Shown one piece after another: positions 1-9,912 of a stretch of 64,000 nucleotides of DNA. Below the pieces are notes generated by a model. The model did no database searches and had not been told where the DNA came from. It worked only from the letters and a program-made list of their open reading frames with translations. The number at the start of each line of letters is the position of its first letter. The stretch's first letter is position 1. Made by a program: the position numbers and the translations under genes. Source of the stretch: Labilibaculum filiforme (lineage in GTDB: Bacteria > Bacteroidota > Bacteroidia > Bacteroidales > Marinifilaceae); contig NZ_MVDD01000006.1 in assembly GCF_002843315.1 (NCBI RefSeq), positions 148,001 through 212,000 on the forward strand, written 5' to 3'.

Positions 1-394
1 CATGAACTGGTAAAATTGCAGTTGTTTCGGGAGTTATAGCTGCCTCGATAAGTTTAGGATCCAAATTACAATAATCGGGTTCGATATCAACAAAAACAGG
101 TTTGATACCATTCCACCACAGAGAATGTGTAGTAGCTACAAAGCTGAATGGTGTAGTAATTACTTCTCCTTTAATTTTTAGACATTGCAGAGCTGCCATT
201 AAGGCAAGTGTTCCGTTAGAAAATAACGATACGTAAGGAACTCCCAGAAAAGTTGCGAGTTGTGTTTCAAATTCCTGATGGTACTTCCCATTATTGGTGA
301 GCCACCTGCTATCCCAAATATCTTCCAACAAAGGGATAAATTCGTTTAATGGTGGCAACTGTGGCCGAGTGACTAATATTTTATTTTTTTCCAT
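1..394 (-). CDS. DegT/DnrJ/EryC1/StrS-family sugar aminotransferase (partial, 3' end outside window)
   Basis: Only the first 131 residues are in the window; the gene reads leftward off position 1. It starts at the ATG at 394-392. Visible family blocks are a WLTNNGKYHQEFE segment near residue 31, an SNGTLALMAAL segment (the cofactor-phosphate region) and TTPFSFVATTHSL followed by DIEPDYCNLDP. The family consists of PLP enzymes that aminate nucleotide-linked 4-keto or 3-keto sugars for O-antigen and capsule synthesis. The catalytic lysine lies beyond the edge, so activity cannot be judged. Its start overlaps the end of the upstream flippase by 22 nt, which suggests translational coupling in one polysaccharide operon. 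Substrate unknown. Confidence 0.85.
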   Translation of the reverse strand, partial: MEKNKILVTRPQLPPLNEFIPLLEDIWDSRWLTNNGKYHQEFETQLATFLGVPYVSLFSNGTLALMAALQCLKIKGEVITTPFSFVATTHSLWWNGIKPVFVDIEPDYCNLDPKLIEAAITPETTAILPVH

Positions 395-1833
395 CTTCGT
401 AAGGGTATTACTTCTTTTAAAATCAGTAATCCATCGGTCAAAGCTTCTAGTTTCATTGCTATTGCCAACAGTAAATAAGATCCGATACCTATTAGTATCT
501 GGAAGGAGAGTGCAAGAATTTGATTCTCGAACAAGTAACCTATCATCATAAAAGCAACCATTATCAAACTGATAACGAAAGCTTTACTTATATCTTTTAA
601 TTGATTTGGGATGGTGTAGGAAATTAATTTCCCGGTATAAAATGCATTGATAAAAAAGCTGATAAAAGAGGTGAAGATTTGACCTACCACCAAACCCATT
701 ATTCCCCAGTTTAATCCAATTACAATAGCAACCACCACAATCGATTTTTTAATAATTTCGAGGTAGAGGAATAAATCCGATCTGCCTTTTACCTTTAAAA
801 TATTTAAATTAGAAGCATGTAAGGTGTAAATCATACCAGCGATACACAACAACTGAAAATAAGGAACGGATGGCAACCATTTCTCTCCTAAAATTAGTAC
901 CAACAATGGCTCTGCCACTACCGCTAAACCAAGCATTAACGGAAAATTTATAAAAACCAAAAGCTTAATTAACTTTCGGAATCCTTGTTTTAATTTTTCT
1001 GTTTCATCCTGTATTTTTGAAAAAGCAGGAAAAGTTACATTTCCCACCACCTGCGCTAACGTAGTAACGGGAACCTGCTGTAATTTTTTTGCTTGTGAAT
1101 AAAATCCAAGTGCCGAAGCTGAAAACATTCGCCCAATTACCATTAGGTAAATATTTTCGAAAGTCTGACTGATCATTCCAGATAACAACAACTTAGAACC
1201 AAATTGAAATAAGCTTTTAAACGAAACTATGGAAAATACAAAGGATGGTCGCCACGAACTTTTTATCCAAAACAAAACCGTTCTAAAAAAATAGATGCCA
1301 ATTATTTGCCCCGCAAGTGCCCACACTCCATAATCGAGTATAGCCATTCCAATGCCCACAATAGCCGATAAAAAATTTGCAATTACTACAATTTGAGCAA
1401 TCGCTTTAAAATTCATTTCAATTTTAAACTTCACCAAATGAATTAGTCCAAAAGAGTTTATTGTTAATATCACGCAAACAACCCGTGTTAAATAGACCAA
1501 CAAAGGCTGATGAAAAAAATCGGCGATATAAGGAGCCGCTACAAATAATATCAAGTAGAGAACAAAACCTATTGCGATATTAAAATAAAAGACCGTTGAA
1601 TAATCCGTCTGATTAACGTCTTTTTTTTGAATTAGTGCGTTATCAAATCCACTATCGATAAAAGCCTGCGATACTCCAATAAAAATGGCAAGCATCCCAA
1701 TCAAACCAAAATCTTCTGGTTCTAACAATCGGGCCAATACAATTTGTGAAATAAGGAGTATTAACTGACTTCCAAATTTTTCGAGGAAGCTCCAAAACAC
1801 ACCTTTAATGGTTTGACTCTTTAATTCTGACAT
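373..1833 (-). CDS. Wzx-type polysaccharide flippase (lipopolysaccharide biosynthesis protein)
   Basis: A 486-residue, very hydrophobic protein with about 12-14 predicted membrane segments, starting MSELKSQTIKGVFWSFLEKF. The opening (TIKGVFWSFLEKFGSQ followed by QIVLARLLEPEDFGLIGM) is typical of the WzxC/AmsL branch of the MOP exporter superfamily, which moves undecaprenyl-linked repeat units across the inner membrane. Length fits the family. It sits between the UDP-GlcNAc epimerase, 10 bp upstream, and the DegT aminotransferase that overlaps its end, all in one direction, so it most likely serves the same surface glycan. The family call is secure; the exported glycan is unknown. Confidence 0.9.
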   Translation of the reverse strand: MSELKSQTIKGVFWSFLEKFGSQLILLISQIVLARLLEPEDFGLIGMLAIFIGVSQAFIDSGFDNALIQKKDVNQTDYSTVFYFNIAIGFVLYLILFVAAPYIADFFHQPLLVYLTRVVCVILTINSFGLIHLVKFKIEMNFKAIAQIVVIANFLSAIVGIGMAILDYGVWALAGQIIGIYFFRTVLFWIKSSWRPSFVFSIVSFKSLFQFGSKLLLSGMISQTFENIYLMVIGRMFSASALGFYSQAKKLQQVPVTTLAQVVGNVTFPAFSKIQDETEKLKQGFRKLIKLLVFINFPLMLGLAVVAEPLLVLILGEKWLPSVPYFQLLCIAGMIYTLHASNLNILKVKGRSDLFLYLEIIKKSIVVVAIVIGLNWGIMGLVVGQIFTSFISFFINAFYTGKLISYTIPNQLKDISKAFVISLIMVAFMMIGYLFENQILALSFQILIGIGSYLLLAIAMKLEALTDGLLILKEVIPLRRWKKIKY

Positions 1834-1843
1834 TTATAATTTA

Positions 1844-3067
1844 TTAAGCAACAATTCTTTCTCGAACTGCAATCGCTTTTTTCAATTCTTGTACAATTCG
1901 AATACAAGCATTTCCATCCCCATAAGGATTATTGGCGTTTGACATTTTACGATAAACAGATTCTTCTTGAAAAAGCATTTCTACGGCTTCAATAATTCGA
2001 GTAGAATCTGTCCCCACTAATTTTACGGTTCCCGCCGACAATGCTTCCGGACGTTCGGTTGTATCTCTCATTACCAAAACTGGTTTGCCTAAAAATGGTG
2101 CTTCTTCCTGTATTCCTCCCGAATCGGTCAAAATTAAGTAGGAAAGATCCATCATGTAAACAAATGGCAAATAATCAATTGGATCAATTAGGAAAATATT
2201 TTTAGCACCTAATTCTCCCGTAGCTGGATTTTTTCCTAGAATCTCGTAAACAGGTTGCTGCACATTCGGATTCAGATGAACGGGATACACAAAATCAACA
2301 TCAGGATATTTGACAGCTAAAAATTTAATGGATTCGCAGATATTCAAAAATCCTTTCCCAAAATTTTCTCTGCGATGACCGGTTATCAACACCATTTTTC
2401 GGGTACGGTATACCCAATCGGCCACTAATCCGGTTGGAATTCCTTTTGACTGAAGTACATTAATAATATCCATTACTACCCGCGACGAGCGATGTATTTT
2501 AGTAAGCGTTAGCTGCAAAGCATCAATTACCGTATTCCCCGTAACAACAATTCTATTTTTGCTGATTCCTTCATCCATCAAGTTTTTTTGAGCCATAATG
2601 GTAGGAGCAAAATGCCATTTCGCCAAACGCCCAGTAATTTGGCGATTTCCTTCTTCGGGCCATGGGGAATACAAATTATTGGTTCGTAAACCAGCCTCGA
2701 TATGTGCAACAGCTATTTGCTGATAGTAAGCGGCCAAAGCGGTGGTAGAAGAAGTAGAGGTATCTCCGTGAACTAATACCAAATCGGGTTTAGCATTGGT
2801 TAATACATCCCGCATTCCAATCAAAACCCTACTGGTAATATCATATAAATCCTGCCCAGCCTTCATAATCTCAAGATCGTAATCGGGTTGAATATCGAAT
2901 AAATCAAGCACCTGATCGAGCATTTCGCGATGTTGACCGGTTACACAAACAATCGTTTCAAAATCCTCGGGATACTTCTGAAACTCCTTTACTAAAGGAG
3001 CCATTTTTATAGCTTCGGGGCGGGTTCCAAAAACCAATAACACCCGATATTTTAAATTCTCACTCAT
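1844..3067 (-). CDS. wecB: UDP-N-acetylglucosamine 2-epimerase, non-hydrolysing
   Basis: This enzyme interconverts UDP-GlcNAc and UDP-ManNAc in the cytoplasm. The 407-residue product carries the family signatures: FGTRPEAIKMAPL near residue 13, an HGDTSTS block (His100, Asp102), HIEAGLRT (Glu124) with SPWPEEGNR shortly after, GHRRENFG near residue 231, and the nucleotide-binding SGGIQEEAPFLGKPVLVMRD near 317. All expected acidic and histidine residues are present. The region around 185-225 looks slightly longer than in the E. coli enzyme. It lies in the UpxY-led operon directly downstream of the UDP-ManNAc dehydrogenase, so the pair supplies UDP-ManNAcA for the glycan. The 128-bp gap upstream holds no recognisable signal. 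Confidence 0.95.
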   Translation of the reverse strand: MSENLKYRVLLVFGTRPEAIKMAPLVKEFQKYPEDFETIVCVTGQHREMLDQVLDLFDIQPDYDLEIMKAGQDLYDITSRVLIGMRDVLTNAKPDLVLVHGDTSTSSTTALAAYYQQIAVAHIEAGLRTNNLYSPWPEEGNRQITGRLAKWHFAPTIMAQKNLMDEGISKNRIVVTGNTVIDALQLTLTKIHRSSRVVMDIINVLQSKGIPTGLVADWVYRTRKMVLITGHRRENFGKGFLNICESIKFLAVKYPDVDFVYPVHLNPNVQQPVYEILGKNPATGELGAKNIFLIDPIDYLPFVYMMDLSYLILTDSGGIQEEAPFLGKPVLVMRDTTERPEALSAGTVKLVGTDSTRIIEAVEMLFQEESVYRKMSNANNPYGDGNACIRIVQELKKAIAVRERIVA

Positions 3068-3195
3068 AATTCTTTTGGTTTTAAAGTGGATAACATACTA
3101 TCGCTCCTAAAATGTGGTTGTTATTGAGCGATACAATTAGATACTGGAATCACCCAGTTTGGCAGTAAATCGCAGTACGATCCATTGCACAATTC

Positions 3196-4470
3196 CTATC
3201 TATTAATCGACCGCTTCAAATTCGCTTCAACATTCACAAATTCAAGATCTTCGATCTGTTTATTCGTAACTCCGCAAAAATCTAAAATCAGCTTATTCTT
3301 CGATTTTGGTAAGGAATAAAATTCACTATGCGCAACTAAATAAACCACCATATCGGCAGCCTCGAATGCGTTTTTATAATCAGAGATTTCGTAATCGGGA
3401 TAAGAATCAATATTGGGCTCCACTAAGAGAATACCATTTTGTTCGCCTCCAATTACTTTTTGTGCGATGTATTTAGCTGGAGATTCACGCAAATCATCAA
3501 TATTTGGCTTAAAAGCCATTCCCATTAATGCAATTTTTGGTTCATACCCATGTTTCACTTGAAATTGCAGGCTCGCATTTTTAATTTTCTCGACGCACCA
3601 AAAAGCTTTGTAGTTGTTTATTTCTCGAGCCTTCCCAATGATCTGACTTTCCAAAGGATACTCCGAAACAATAAAGTAGGGATCAACTGCAATACAATGC
3701 CCACCTACGCCGCAACCTGGTGTTAAAATATTTACTCGTGGATGCCTGTTTGCCAATTCAATTAGCTCCCAAACATTTATACCTGCCTTATCGCAAATAA
3801 TCGAAAGCTCATTCGCAAAAGCAATTTGCACATCACGAGACGAATTTTCTACCAACTTGCACATTTCAGCAGTTCTTGAATTGGTACGATGCAATTCTCC
3901 CTTTACAAATTGTTGAAAGAAGTTGCAGGCTCGTTCTGTCGACTCTTCATCAACTCCACCAATTACTCGATCATTATGCTCCAATTCATAAATGATATTA
4001 CCGGGCAATACGCGTTCTGGACAATAAGCTATGAAAAGTTTTCCTTCCAAATCGGGACGTTTTGAATGAATCAAATTTCTTACCTTTTCGGTAGTCCCAA
4101 CCGGAGAAGTCGACTCAATAATAAACAAATCCCCTTCCTTTAGTAAGGGAATGATAGCATTACCAGCTGCCAAAACATAGGAAATATCTGGCTCGTGATT
4201 TCCTTTAAAAGGAGTAGGAACTGCAATTGTATAAACATCAGCCTCTACTGTTTGTAAATGAGCGCTTAAGTACCCATCTTCCACCACCTTTTTCACCAAC
4301 AAATCAAGATCGGGCTCCACAATAATAATCCGACCTTCGTTTACAGCTTCAACTACCTTTGGGTTGATATCTACTCCATGAACTCTCCTACCGCTATTGG
4401 CAATAAGAGCCGCCGTAGGCAGGCCAATATACCCCATACCTACTGTGGTAACTATTTCAATTTTTTTCAT
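3196..4470 (-). CDS. wecC: UDP-N-acetyl-D-mannosamine dehydrogenase
   Basis: Oxidises UDP-ManNAc to UDP-ManNAcA with NAD. The 424-residue protein has the three-part UDP-sugar dehydrogenase layout: an N-terminal Rossmann fold with VGMGYIGLPTA at residues 10-20, a central domain with the lysine in AEMCKLVENS (about Lys205), and the catalytic cysteine in PGCGVGGHCIAVDP (about Cys259), then a C-terminal nucleotide-binding domain with GMAFKPNIDDLRESPA. No key residue is missing. It is 15 bp downstream of the UpxY gene and upstream of wecB; the order regulator-wecC-wecB is common in Bacteroidota polysaccharide loci. Confidence 0.95.
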   Translation of the reverse strand: MKKIEIVTTVGMGYIGLPTAALIANSGRRVHGVDINPKVVEAVNEGRIIIVEPDLDLLVKKVVEDGYLSAHLQTVEADVYTIAVPTPFKGNHEPDISYVLAAGNAIIPLLKEGDLFIIESTSPVGTTEKVRNLIHSKRPDLEGKLFIAYCPERVLPGNIIYELEHNDRVIGGVDEESTERACNFFQQFVKGELHRTNSRTAEMCKLVENSSRDVQIAFANELSIICDKAGINVWELIELANRHPRVNILTPGCGVGGHCIAVDPYFIVSEYPLESQIIGKAREINNYKAFWCVEKIKNASLQFQVKHGYEPKIALMGMAFKPNIDDLRESPAKYIAQKVIGGEQNGILLVEPNIDSYPDYEISDYKNAFEAADMVVYLVAHSEFYSLPKSKNKLILDFCGVTNKQIEDLEFVNVEANLKRSINR

Positions 4471-4485
4471 AAGATGGTTCGGAAT

Positions 4486-5013
4486 TTAGTGCATGACAAT
4501 TTGAACTTGTTTAATGGAATCCAGACTAATGTCTGTATAAACACAAGTTCCCAAAGAATCGAAGCGGATAACAATTCGACTCTTCCCTTTTATTTGCGTG
4601 ATTTCGCCTTGGATGCCTTTTAATGGTCCCGAAATAACTTCCACTACTTCTCCTGTTTCCAGATAATCAGTACAAAGATCTACTTTGCGATTTTCATCAT
4701 CTAAAAAAAGTCGAAGTGCTTCAATTTGTTTCTCGGGTATAGACACAGCTTTGCCACCGAAAGTTACATACCGAACTGCAAAATTTGAGTTAATTACATC
4801 GTAGTATTCTCTTTCGCTGACTTTCACAAATAAATACGACCGTAACAAGGGTTCTTCTACCCATTTGGAACGATCACTCCATTGTCGAAGCTCTTTTTTT
4901 AAAGGAAGGTAGCACTCGATATTTTTCGAGCACAATTCTTGATAGAGCCTTTTTTCAGCTCGCGATCGAGTATAGATCGCATGCCAAAAATAAGGCCTTT
5001 TTAAGGCTTGCAT
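4486..5013 (-). CDS. UpxY-family transcription antiterminator (NusG paralogue)
   Basis: A 175-residue specialised NusG. The N-terminal NGN domain is visible as FWHAIYTRSRAEKRLYQEL followed by IECYLPLKKELRQWSDR and SYLFVKV, and a C-terminal KOW domain as GEVVEVISGPLKGIQGEI. In Bacteroides, UpxY proteins are encoded by the first gene of each capsule operon and let RNA polymerase read through the operon's own 5' leader. This gene has the same position: first of a five-gene polysaccharide run and preceded by about 800 bp without genes. It is therefore probably the dedicated antiterminator of this operon. No UpxZ-like inhibitor gene follows it; wecC does. Confidence 0.92.
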   Translation of the reverse strand: MQALKRPYFWHAIYTRSRAEKRLYQELCSKNIECYLPLKKELRQWSDRSKWVEEPLLRSYLFVKVSEREYYDVINSNFAVRYVTFGGKAVSIPEKQIEALRLFLDDENRKVDLCTDYLETGEVVEVISGPLKGIQGEITQIKGKSRIVIRFDSLGTCVYTDISLDSIKQVQIVMH

Positions 5014-5215
5014 GGTGGTTGAGTTAAGGTTGTTACAAGTGAATATAAGGACTACAGGAAAATAGATTTCAGCTGGTTGAAGGCAAAATGCAATCTACTC
5101 TCAAGGAGGAACGTTTACTTTTGTACACTAGCAGATACAGCTTCGCTTCCTCGGTCACAGGAAAGTGTTGTACCGTTATTTTTTATAATCTGAAATTAAC
5201 TTTTAGTAAACAATA

Positions 5216-5256
5216 CAATTGTTCTATTTTCACCAGAACAATTGGCTGTTTTTTTT
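5216..5256 (+). repeat. 10-bp perfect inverted repeat followed by T8 (terminator-like, plus orientation)
   Basis: CAATTGTTCT at 5216-5225 pairs exactly with AGAACAATTG at 5235-5244 around a 9-nt loop, and a run of eight T follows at 5249-5256. In the plus direction it resembles an intrinsic terminator, but no plus-strand gene precedes it. In the minus-strand leader RNA it would be a hairpin preceded by an A-run. Confidence 0.55.
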
Positions 5257-5427
5257 CTTTAATCCCCTTCGGATATCTTACTATTTGTACTTAATAATTT
5301 AGAAAATTTCGTGAGTTTTTTGTTAAGGAACAAATTAAATTGCCTTTTGCTTAGAAAGAATCTAAACAATTTTGGCGAGGGGATGTTATTAACTGACTAA
5401 AGTGTCTTTTTACTTGACAACCAATGT

Positions 5428-5470
5428 TTAAGATAACTTAAACTGCCTGCTTTTGTTTAGATTATCTTAA
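5428..5470 (-). repeat. Imperfect inverted repeat in the UpxY operon leader
   Basis: TTAAGATAA (5428-5436) pairs with TTATCTTAA (5462-5470), and TAAAC (5439-5443) pairs with GTTTA (5455-5459), separated by a 2x2 mismatch and an 11-nt loop. It would form a 14-bp interrupted hairpin in the leader RNA. No T-run follows it in the minus direction, so it is more likely a pause, regulatory or binding element than a terminator. Confidence 0.5.
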
Positions 5471-5820
5471 TATGTAAATTCAAGAAACCTACACATCAAT
5501 TCGCTATTTTTCCAAAAAAAGGCTATTTCAGGCACTTTTACAGTACTTCCTATTAAAGAAAAAAAGAGGTATTTAATGAGCCGACCACTATAGAATTAAC
5601 TTATTGATAAAAACAAAGCTTCCATGAAAAGTTTCAAATGTTTCCTCGAAAGCTTTTTTATAGTACTCAACATTCCCAAATTTCTGCAAATAACCCACAA
5701 CTAATTTAGCATCACTATTTTGCAATATATCTTTTTTTACTATTCCTCTTCAATTGATCAATTATAAATTTTTACTGATAACTATTTATAAATGACTGTT
5801 TACCAATAATTATTTACTTA

Positions 5821-8079
5821 TTATTGTGCATCCACAACCGCAATGGTAACCAAATTTACCAACTCCCGAACCGAACTTTCGAGAGGAACGATATGAATTG
5901 ATTTATTCATTCCTAATAAAATAGGACCTATTGCTTCGGCACCAACTAGCTCCTGCATCATTTTATATGCAATATTACCACTGCTTAAATTTGGAAAAAT
6001 AATGGTGTTCACTTTTCGGTTTTCCAACTTCGAGAAGGGAAACATTCTTGCTCTAAGCTCAGTATTCAAGGCAAAATTCATTTGAATATCACCATCTACA
6101 ATTAAATTGGGATGATCGCGATGTAGTATTTTAACGGCCTCCTGCACTTGCACCGGACTACCCGTGCGAATAGATCCAAAATTAGAATACGAAACCAAAG
6201 CAATAACTGGTTCGATATTGAATTTACGAACCGCTTTAGCCGTAAGTAACGTGGTATCAACCAAAGTACGAGCTTCGGGCATTGGATTTACGGTAGTGTC
6301 GGAGAAAAAGATCGGCCCCTTATTGGTCATCATTAAATACATTCCTGCAATATGATTCGTGTCGGGTTTAATTCCAACCGTCTGTATCGCTGGACGAATA
6401 ATATCCGCATATTTCGAAGTGGCACCGCTAATAAAAGCATCTGCAGCTCCCACCTCCACCATCATGGCACCAAAATAGTTGCGATCATTCATTTTATCGA
6501 TAGCCTCGCTATAGGTCAGGCCTTTTCGACTTCGCTTCTTAAACAATATTTTGGCATACTCTTCTCTTCGGATTTGCTCTTCAAATCCTCTCCAATTAAT
6601 AATTGGCACCGTCTGTAAATCGAGCTCGTGCTGCACTATTAATTTTTTGATAATCTCCGGATTACCTAACAATATTGGCTGTGCAATTCCTTCGCGCAAG
6701 ACCGTTTCTGCTGCTTTTAAAATCTTAAAAGTATCTCCCTCGGCAAAAACTACTCGCTTCGGATTCCGTTTGGCTTTATCGGTTAAAGCTCTCATTAATT
6801 TATTATCCCGTCCCAAGCGTTCCTCTAATTGTAGTTTGTAAGCCTCCCAATTAGTAATTGGTTCCTGTGCAATACCCGAATCCATTGCCGCTTTAGCCAC
6901 TGCTGGCGCAACAATGGTCAACAACCTTGGGTCGAGTGGTTTGGGAATAATATACTCACTTCCAAAATTAAAATTCATTTCGCCATAAGCAATATTTACG
7001 ATATCGGGAACATCCTCCTTTGCCAAAGATGCAATCGCCTTAACGGCTGCAATCTTCATTGCTTCATTAATTGCAGTCGCCTTTACGTCCAAAGCCCCTC
7101 GAAAAATAAAAGGGAACCCCAACACATTATTTACCTGATTGGGATGATCGGACCGACCAGTAGCCATAATTAAATCCTTACGCGTTTGCATGGCTACATC
7201 GTAATCTATTTCCGGATCGGGATTTGCCATGGCGAAAACAATTGGCTTTGCGGCCATCGAATTAATCATTTCTGGAGTGAGCACATTGGCTACCGATAAG
7301 CCCAAAAACATATCGGCACCCACCATTGCTTCCTTTAGCGTATGAACATTTTTACTACTTACAAATTCTTTTTTTATCCGATTAAGATCGGTACGCGATT
7401 CGTGAATTACGCCCTTACTATCGACCATTACAATATTCTCTTTTTTAACGCCCAAGGAGATATACAAACGCGTGCATGCAACTGCCGATGCTCCCGCACC
7501 ATTTACTACCAATTGCAGATCGCACAGTTTTTTCTTCTGAATTTCGGTCGCATTAAGTAGTCCAGCTGCCGATATAATAGCAGTTCCGTGCTGATCGTCG
7601 TGCATTACCGGAATTTTAAGCTCCTTTTTTAGCCGATCTTCAATTTCGAAACACTCTGGGGCTTTGATATCCTCTAAGTTAATACCTCCAAAAGTGGGTG
7701 CAATTCCTTTTACAATCTGCACAAACTCGTCCACATTTTTAGTATCGACCTCAATATCGAACACATCGATATCTGCAAAAATTTTAAATAACAATCCTTT
7801 TCCTTCCATCACCGGTTTGCCTGCCTCGGCACCAATGTCGCCCAACCCCAAAACAGCAGTACCATTAGAAATTACCGCCACCAAATTTCCTTTCGCAGTA
7901 TATTTGTACACGTCTTTGGGATTTTTTTCTATTGCTAAACATGGCACAGCAACGCCTGGCGAATAGGCCAAGGACAAATCTAATTGTGTGGAGTGTGGTT
8001 TGGTAGGAACTACTTCAATTTTTCCGGGACGCGCACCTTCGTGGTAGTTTAGCGCATCTTCTTTGGTGAATTTAGCCAT
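5821..8079 (-). CDS. maeB: NADP-dependent malic enzyme fused to a phosphotransacetylase-like domain (MaeB type)
   Basis: Oxidatively decarboxylates malate to pyruvate in the cytoplasm. The 752 residues divide into a malic-enzyme half (about 1-425) with the catalytic-tyrosine segment [13 protein letters not shown], the metal-binding [12 protein letters not shown] and the Rossmann [15 protein letters not shown], and a C-terminal half (about 430-752) resembling phosphate acetyltransferases ([31 protein letters not shown]). In MaeB-type enzymes the second half usually senses acetyl-CoA-like metabolites and does not catalyse; that is family knowledge. Length is normal for the class. It appears monocistronic. 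Confidence 0.95.
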   Translation of the reverse strand: MAKFTKEDALNYHEGARPGKIEVVPTKPHSTQLDLSLAYSPGVAVPCLAIEKNPKDVYKYTAKGNLVAVISNGTAVLGLGDIGAEAGKPVMEGKGLLFKIFADIDVFDIEVDTKNVDEFVQIVKGIAPTFGGINLEDIKAPECFEIEDRLKKELKIPVMHDDQHGTAIISAAGLLNATEIQKKKLCDLQLVVNGAGASAVACTRLYISLGVKKENIVMVDSKGVIHESRTDLNRIKKEFVSSKNVHTLKEAMVGADMFLGLSVANVLTPEMINSMAAKPIVFAMANPDPEIDYDVAMQTRKDLIMATGRSDHPNQVNNVLGFPFIFRGALDVKATAINEAMKIAAVKAIASLAKEDVPDIVNIAYGEMNFNFGSEYIIPKPLDPRLLTIVAPAVAKAAMDSGIAQEPITNWEAYKLQLEERLGRDNKLMRALTDKAKRNPKRVVFAEGDTFKILKAAETVLREGIAQPILLGNPEIIKKLIVQHELDLQTVPIINWRGFEEQIRREEYAKILFKKRSRKGLTYSEAIDKMNDRNYFGAMMVEVGAADAFISGATSKYADIIRPAIQTVGIKPDTNHIAGMYLMMTNKGPIFFSDTTVNPMPEARTLVDTTLLTAKAVRKFNIEPVIALVSYSNFGSIRTGSPVQVQEAVKILHRDHPNLIVDGDIQMNFALNTELRARMFPFSKLENRKVNTIIFPNLSSGNIAYKMMQELVGAEAIGPILLGMNKSIHIVPLESSVRELVNLVTIAVVDAQ

Positions 8080-8264
8080 GGCGAATTAATTTATGGAAAC
8101 TACTTGCTTGCTGATCGGATAGATTTCGAAGAGTGCTAAAAGGCAGAAGCCCTGAGGTGAATAGCGAAATAATATCAACTTTACTGAATTGCAGCACTTT
8201 ACTACTGCCATATTAATTTCCGCATAAAATAACTTAGAAGAAATCTAAATTGGAGGCATAAAAA

Positions 8265-8288
8265 AAATCTCCTTATAGCAGGAGATTT
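8265..8288 (-). terminator. Intrinsic terminator of the PiT transporter gene
   Basis: AAATCTCC (8265-8272) and GGAGATTT (8281-8288) form an 8-bp stem with an 8-nt loop. Read on the minus strand it ends in a run of T (plus-strand A-run 8260-8267), about 40 bp past the transporter stop codon. Confidence 0.8.
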
Positions 8289-8326
8289 CTGAGTGTAAAA
8301 AGTAGAAAGGAAATAGCCGTTTTCTT

Positions 8327-9367
8327 TTATAAAAAACCATATTTATCGGCGATTAAAATTAACAAAAGCGTTAACAGAAATGCAAATATTGGGGCTATTA
8401 CCCACATCACAAAGAACCTTCGCACTTGGGTCTTTTTAAAAATATTTTTGGGTCCTAATTTAGCCACTCCAATTCCTAAAATAGCAGCTACATTTAATTG
8501 CACCAAAGAGGTAGGTATCCCTTTGGTTAAGGATGCAGTTAGTAGTAAACTCGCCGAAACAAAAGCAATAATTACCGCTTCGAATTTTCCGAACAGCACG
8601 ATTTCTTTTCCCGTATTTTTCACAATCTTATCCCCAAATATAGAGCTTCCAATTCCGAAACTAGGAGCCACAATTAAGGTCGATAATATCATGATAAAAG
8701 TAAAGTTAGCATCCATAGATATGTTTAACTCATTGGCAGTCATCGCCGCTATGGGACCAGCCGCATTCGCAACATTATTGGCTCCAATCGAAAAAGCAAC
8801 GTATAAGGACATAAATACCAATAATGCATTCCATACCGGTTTAAGATTTTCGTTTTGAGCTCTTGGCATGGTGTATCCCTTCTTCCGCATTGGACGGTAA
8901 ATATATCTTCCTATAAACAAACTAATAAAAAAAGACAGAATTGGCAGAATAAACCAGGTAGGAACTATTTCGAATAGTAATTTATCGGTATTTAAATTAT
9001 TATAATACAGGGCAACTGCACTTACCGACAGCACTGTTGATTGACTTGTTGACTGTGGTATTCCCGCTAAGTTGGCAATTAATAAGGACATCGCAACGGA
9101 AAAAAGAATAATAGACACCACACTTAAGGACATCATTTCGGGAGGAAATAAGTCTTTACCCATAGTTGTGCCAGTTCCTTTACCTGCAAGTATGGCTCCC
9201 AAAAAAACCATTATTCCAAACAATCCAGGAATTAAACTTTTTCGAATAACATTAGCTCCATAAGCAGCAGAAAATGCCGGAGCGGTTCCACTTCCCCCCA
9301 TATTTATCGCCAAAAACATTGCAATAATAAAAGGGATTAACAAGTGGCTGAACAGTGGTGAAATCAT
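8327..9367 (-). CDS. PiT-family inorganic anion (phosphate or sulfate) transporter
   Basis: A 346-residue inner-membrane protein with about ten hydrophobic segments in the two-repeat PHO4/PiT arrangement. The second repeat has the signature GANNVANAAGPIAAM near residue 197; the first repeat carries a divergent copy, NMGGSGTAPAFSAAYGANVI near residue 22. Short PiT members of this size include both phosphate permeases and the CysP sulfate permease, and the sequence alone does not decide between them. No PhoU-like DUF47 gene accompanies it, so a link to phosphate control is not supported by context. It has its own terminator. Confidence 0.85.
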   Translation of the reverse strand: MISPLFSHLLIPFIIAMFLAINMGGSGTAPAFSAAYGANVIRKSLIPGLFGIMVFLGAILAGKGTGTTMGKDLFPPEMMSLSVVSIILFSVAMSLLIANLAGIPQSTSQSTVLSVSAVALYYNNLNTDKLLFEIVPTWFILPILSFFISLFIGRYIYRPMRKKGYTMPRAQNENLKPVWNALLVFMSLYVAFSIGANNVANAAGPIAAMTANELNISMDANFTFIMILSTLIVAPSFGIGSSIFGDKIVKNTGKEIVLFGKFEAVIIAFVSASLLLTASLTKGIPTSLVQLNVAAILGIGVAKLGPKNIFKKTQVRRFFVMWVIAPIFAFLLTLLLILIADKYGFL

Positions 9368-9849
9368 ATTTATAATTTATTACGGTGATCAGATTTAATT
9401 ATATTACACTCGCCAGAATGCCTGAAAGCCCAAGCATTTTTACCTAGCTAAATTAATCATATTACCATAAGAAGCATAGGCTTCCTACCATTTTTTTTCG
9501 CAAGCTAACAATTTGACGGGCAAGTTGTAGTTCATTTTAAATTGTCGATTCCCCCTAAGCTATGCCCTTAATAATGAACAACAAGAATCTATCTAAATAC
9601 TAGAAATTTTCCATTAAACTCCTTCCATCATAGCATTGCAGCTATTTTACAAATTTATATTCAACAAGTCTGTTTTTCCTTTATTTACTGAAGATGCCAC
9701 AACTGTTGCATTTTTAGAATCATAATAATTAAAGTTTTCTCAACGAAAGTGTTTTTGGCTTAAATTATATACTTTAAACACTGTTTTGTTACAAATATTT
9801 TCCCTTTCCAAACCGACCTCCCTTGCCGTTTTGCAAAACCTTACCCTTG

Positions 9850-9869
9850 CCCTCTCCTGAAGGAGAGGG
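9850..9869. repeat. GC-rich interspersed palindrome
   Basis: CCCTCTCC, a TGAA loop and GGAGAGGG make an 8-bp perfect stem that is much richer in G+C than its surroundings. Similar CCCTCTCC-loop-GGAGAGGG palindromes are familiar as dispersed extragenic elements in many bacterial genomes; membership here is inferred from appearance only. Confidence 0.55.
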
Positions 9870-9886
9870 AACTGCGAAAGCAAAAA

Positions 9887-9912
9887 AAAGAGCCCCATTG
9901 CTGGAGCTCTTT
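9887..9912 (-). terminator. Intrinsic terminator of yidC
   Basis: AAAGAGCCCC (9887-9896) pairs with GGAGCTCTTT (9903-9912), ten pairs including one G-U, with a 6-nt loop. On the minus strand it ends in eight T (plus-strand A-run 9882-9889), 26 bp after the yidC stop. Confidence 0.88.

Larger units (their letters stand above)
5014..5820. other. Gene-free leader/intergenic region upstream of the polysaccharide operon
   Basis: 807 bp between the end of maeB and the start of the UpxY gene. I see no convincing gene. It contains two inverted repeats (5216-5244 and 5428-5470) and a 12-bp palindrome AATTGATCAATT at 5752-5763 near the end of maeB. No exact minus-strand TAnnTTTG box was found, so the operon promoter is not located. 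Length and position match the regulated 5' leaders of Bacteroides capsule operons. Confidence 0.6.

Noticed and set aside
5088-5294. 68-codon plus-strand frame in the UpxY leader, preceded by a TACTTTTG-like box at about 5114
   Set aside because: The box lies inside the frame and not upstream, the product has no recognisable features, and the frame runs through the inverted repeat and its T-run. Treated as leader sequence.
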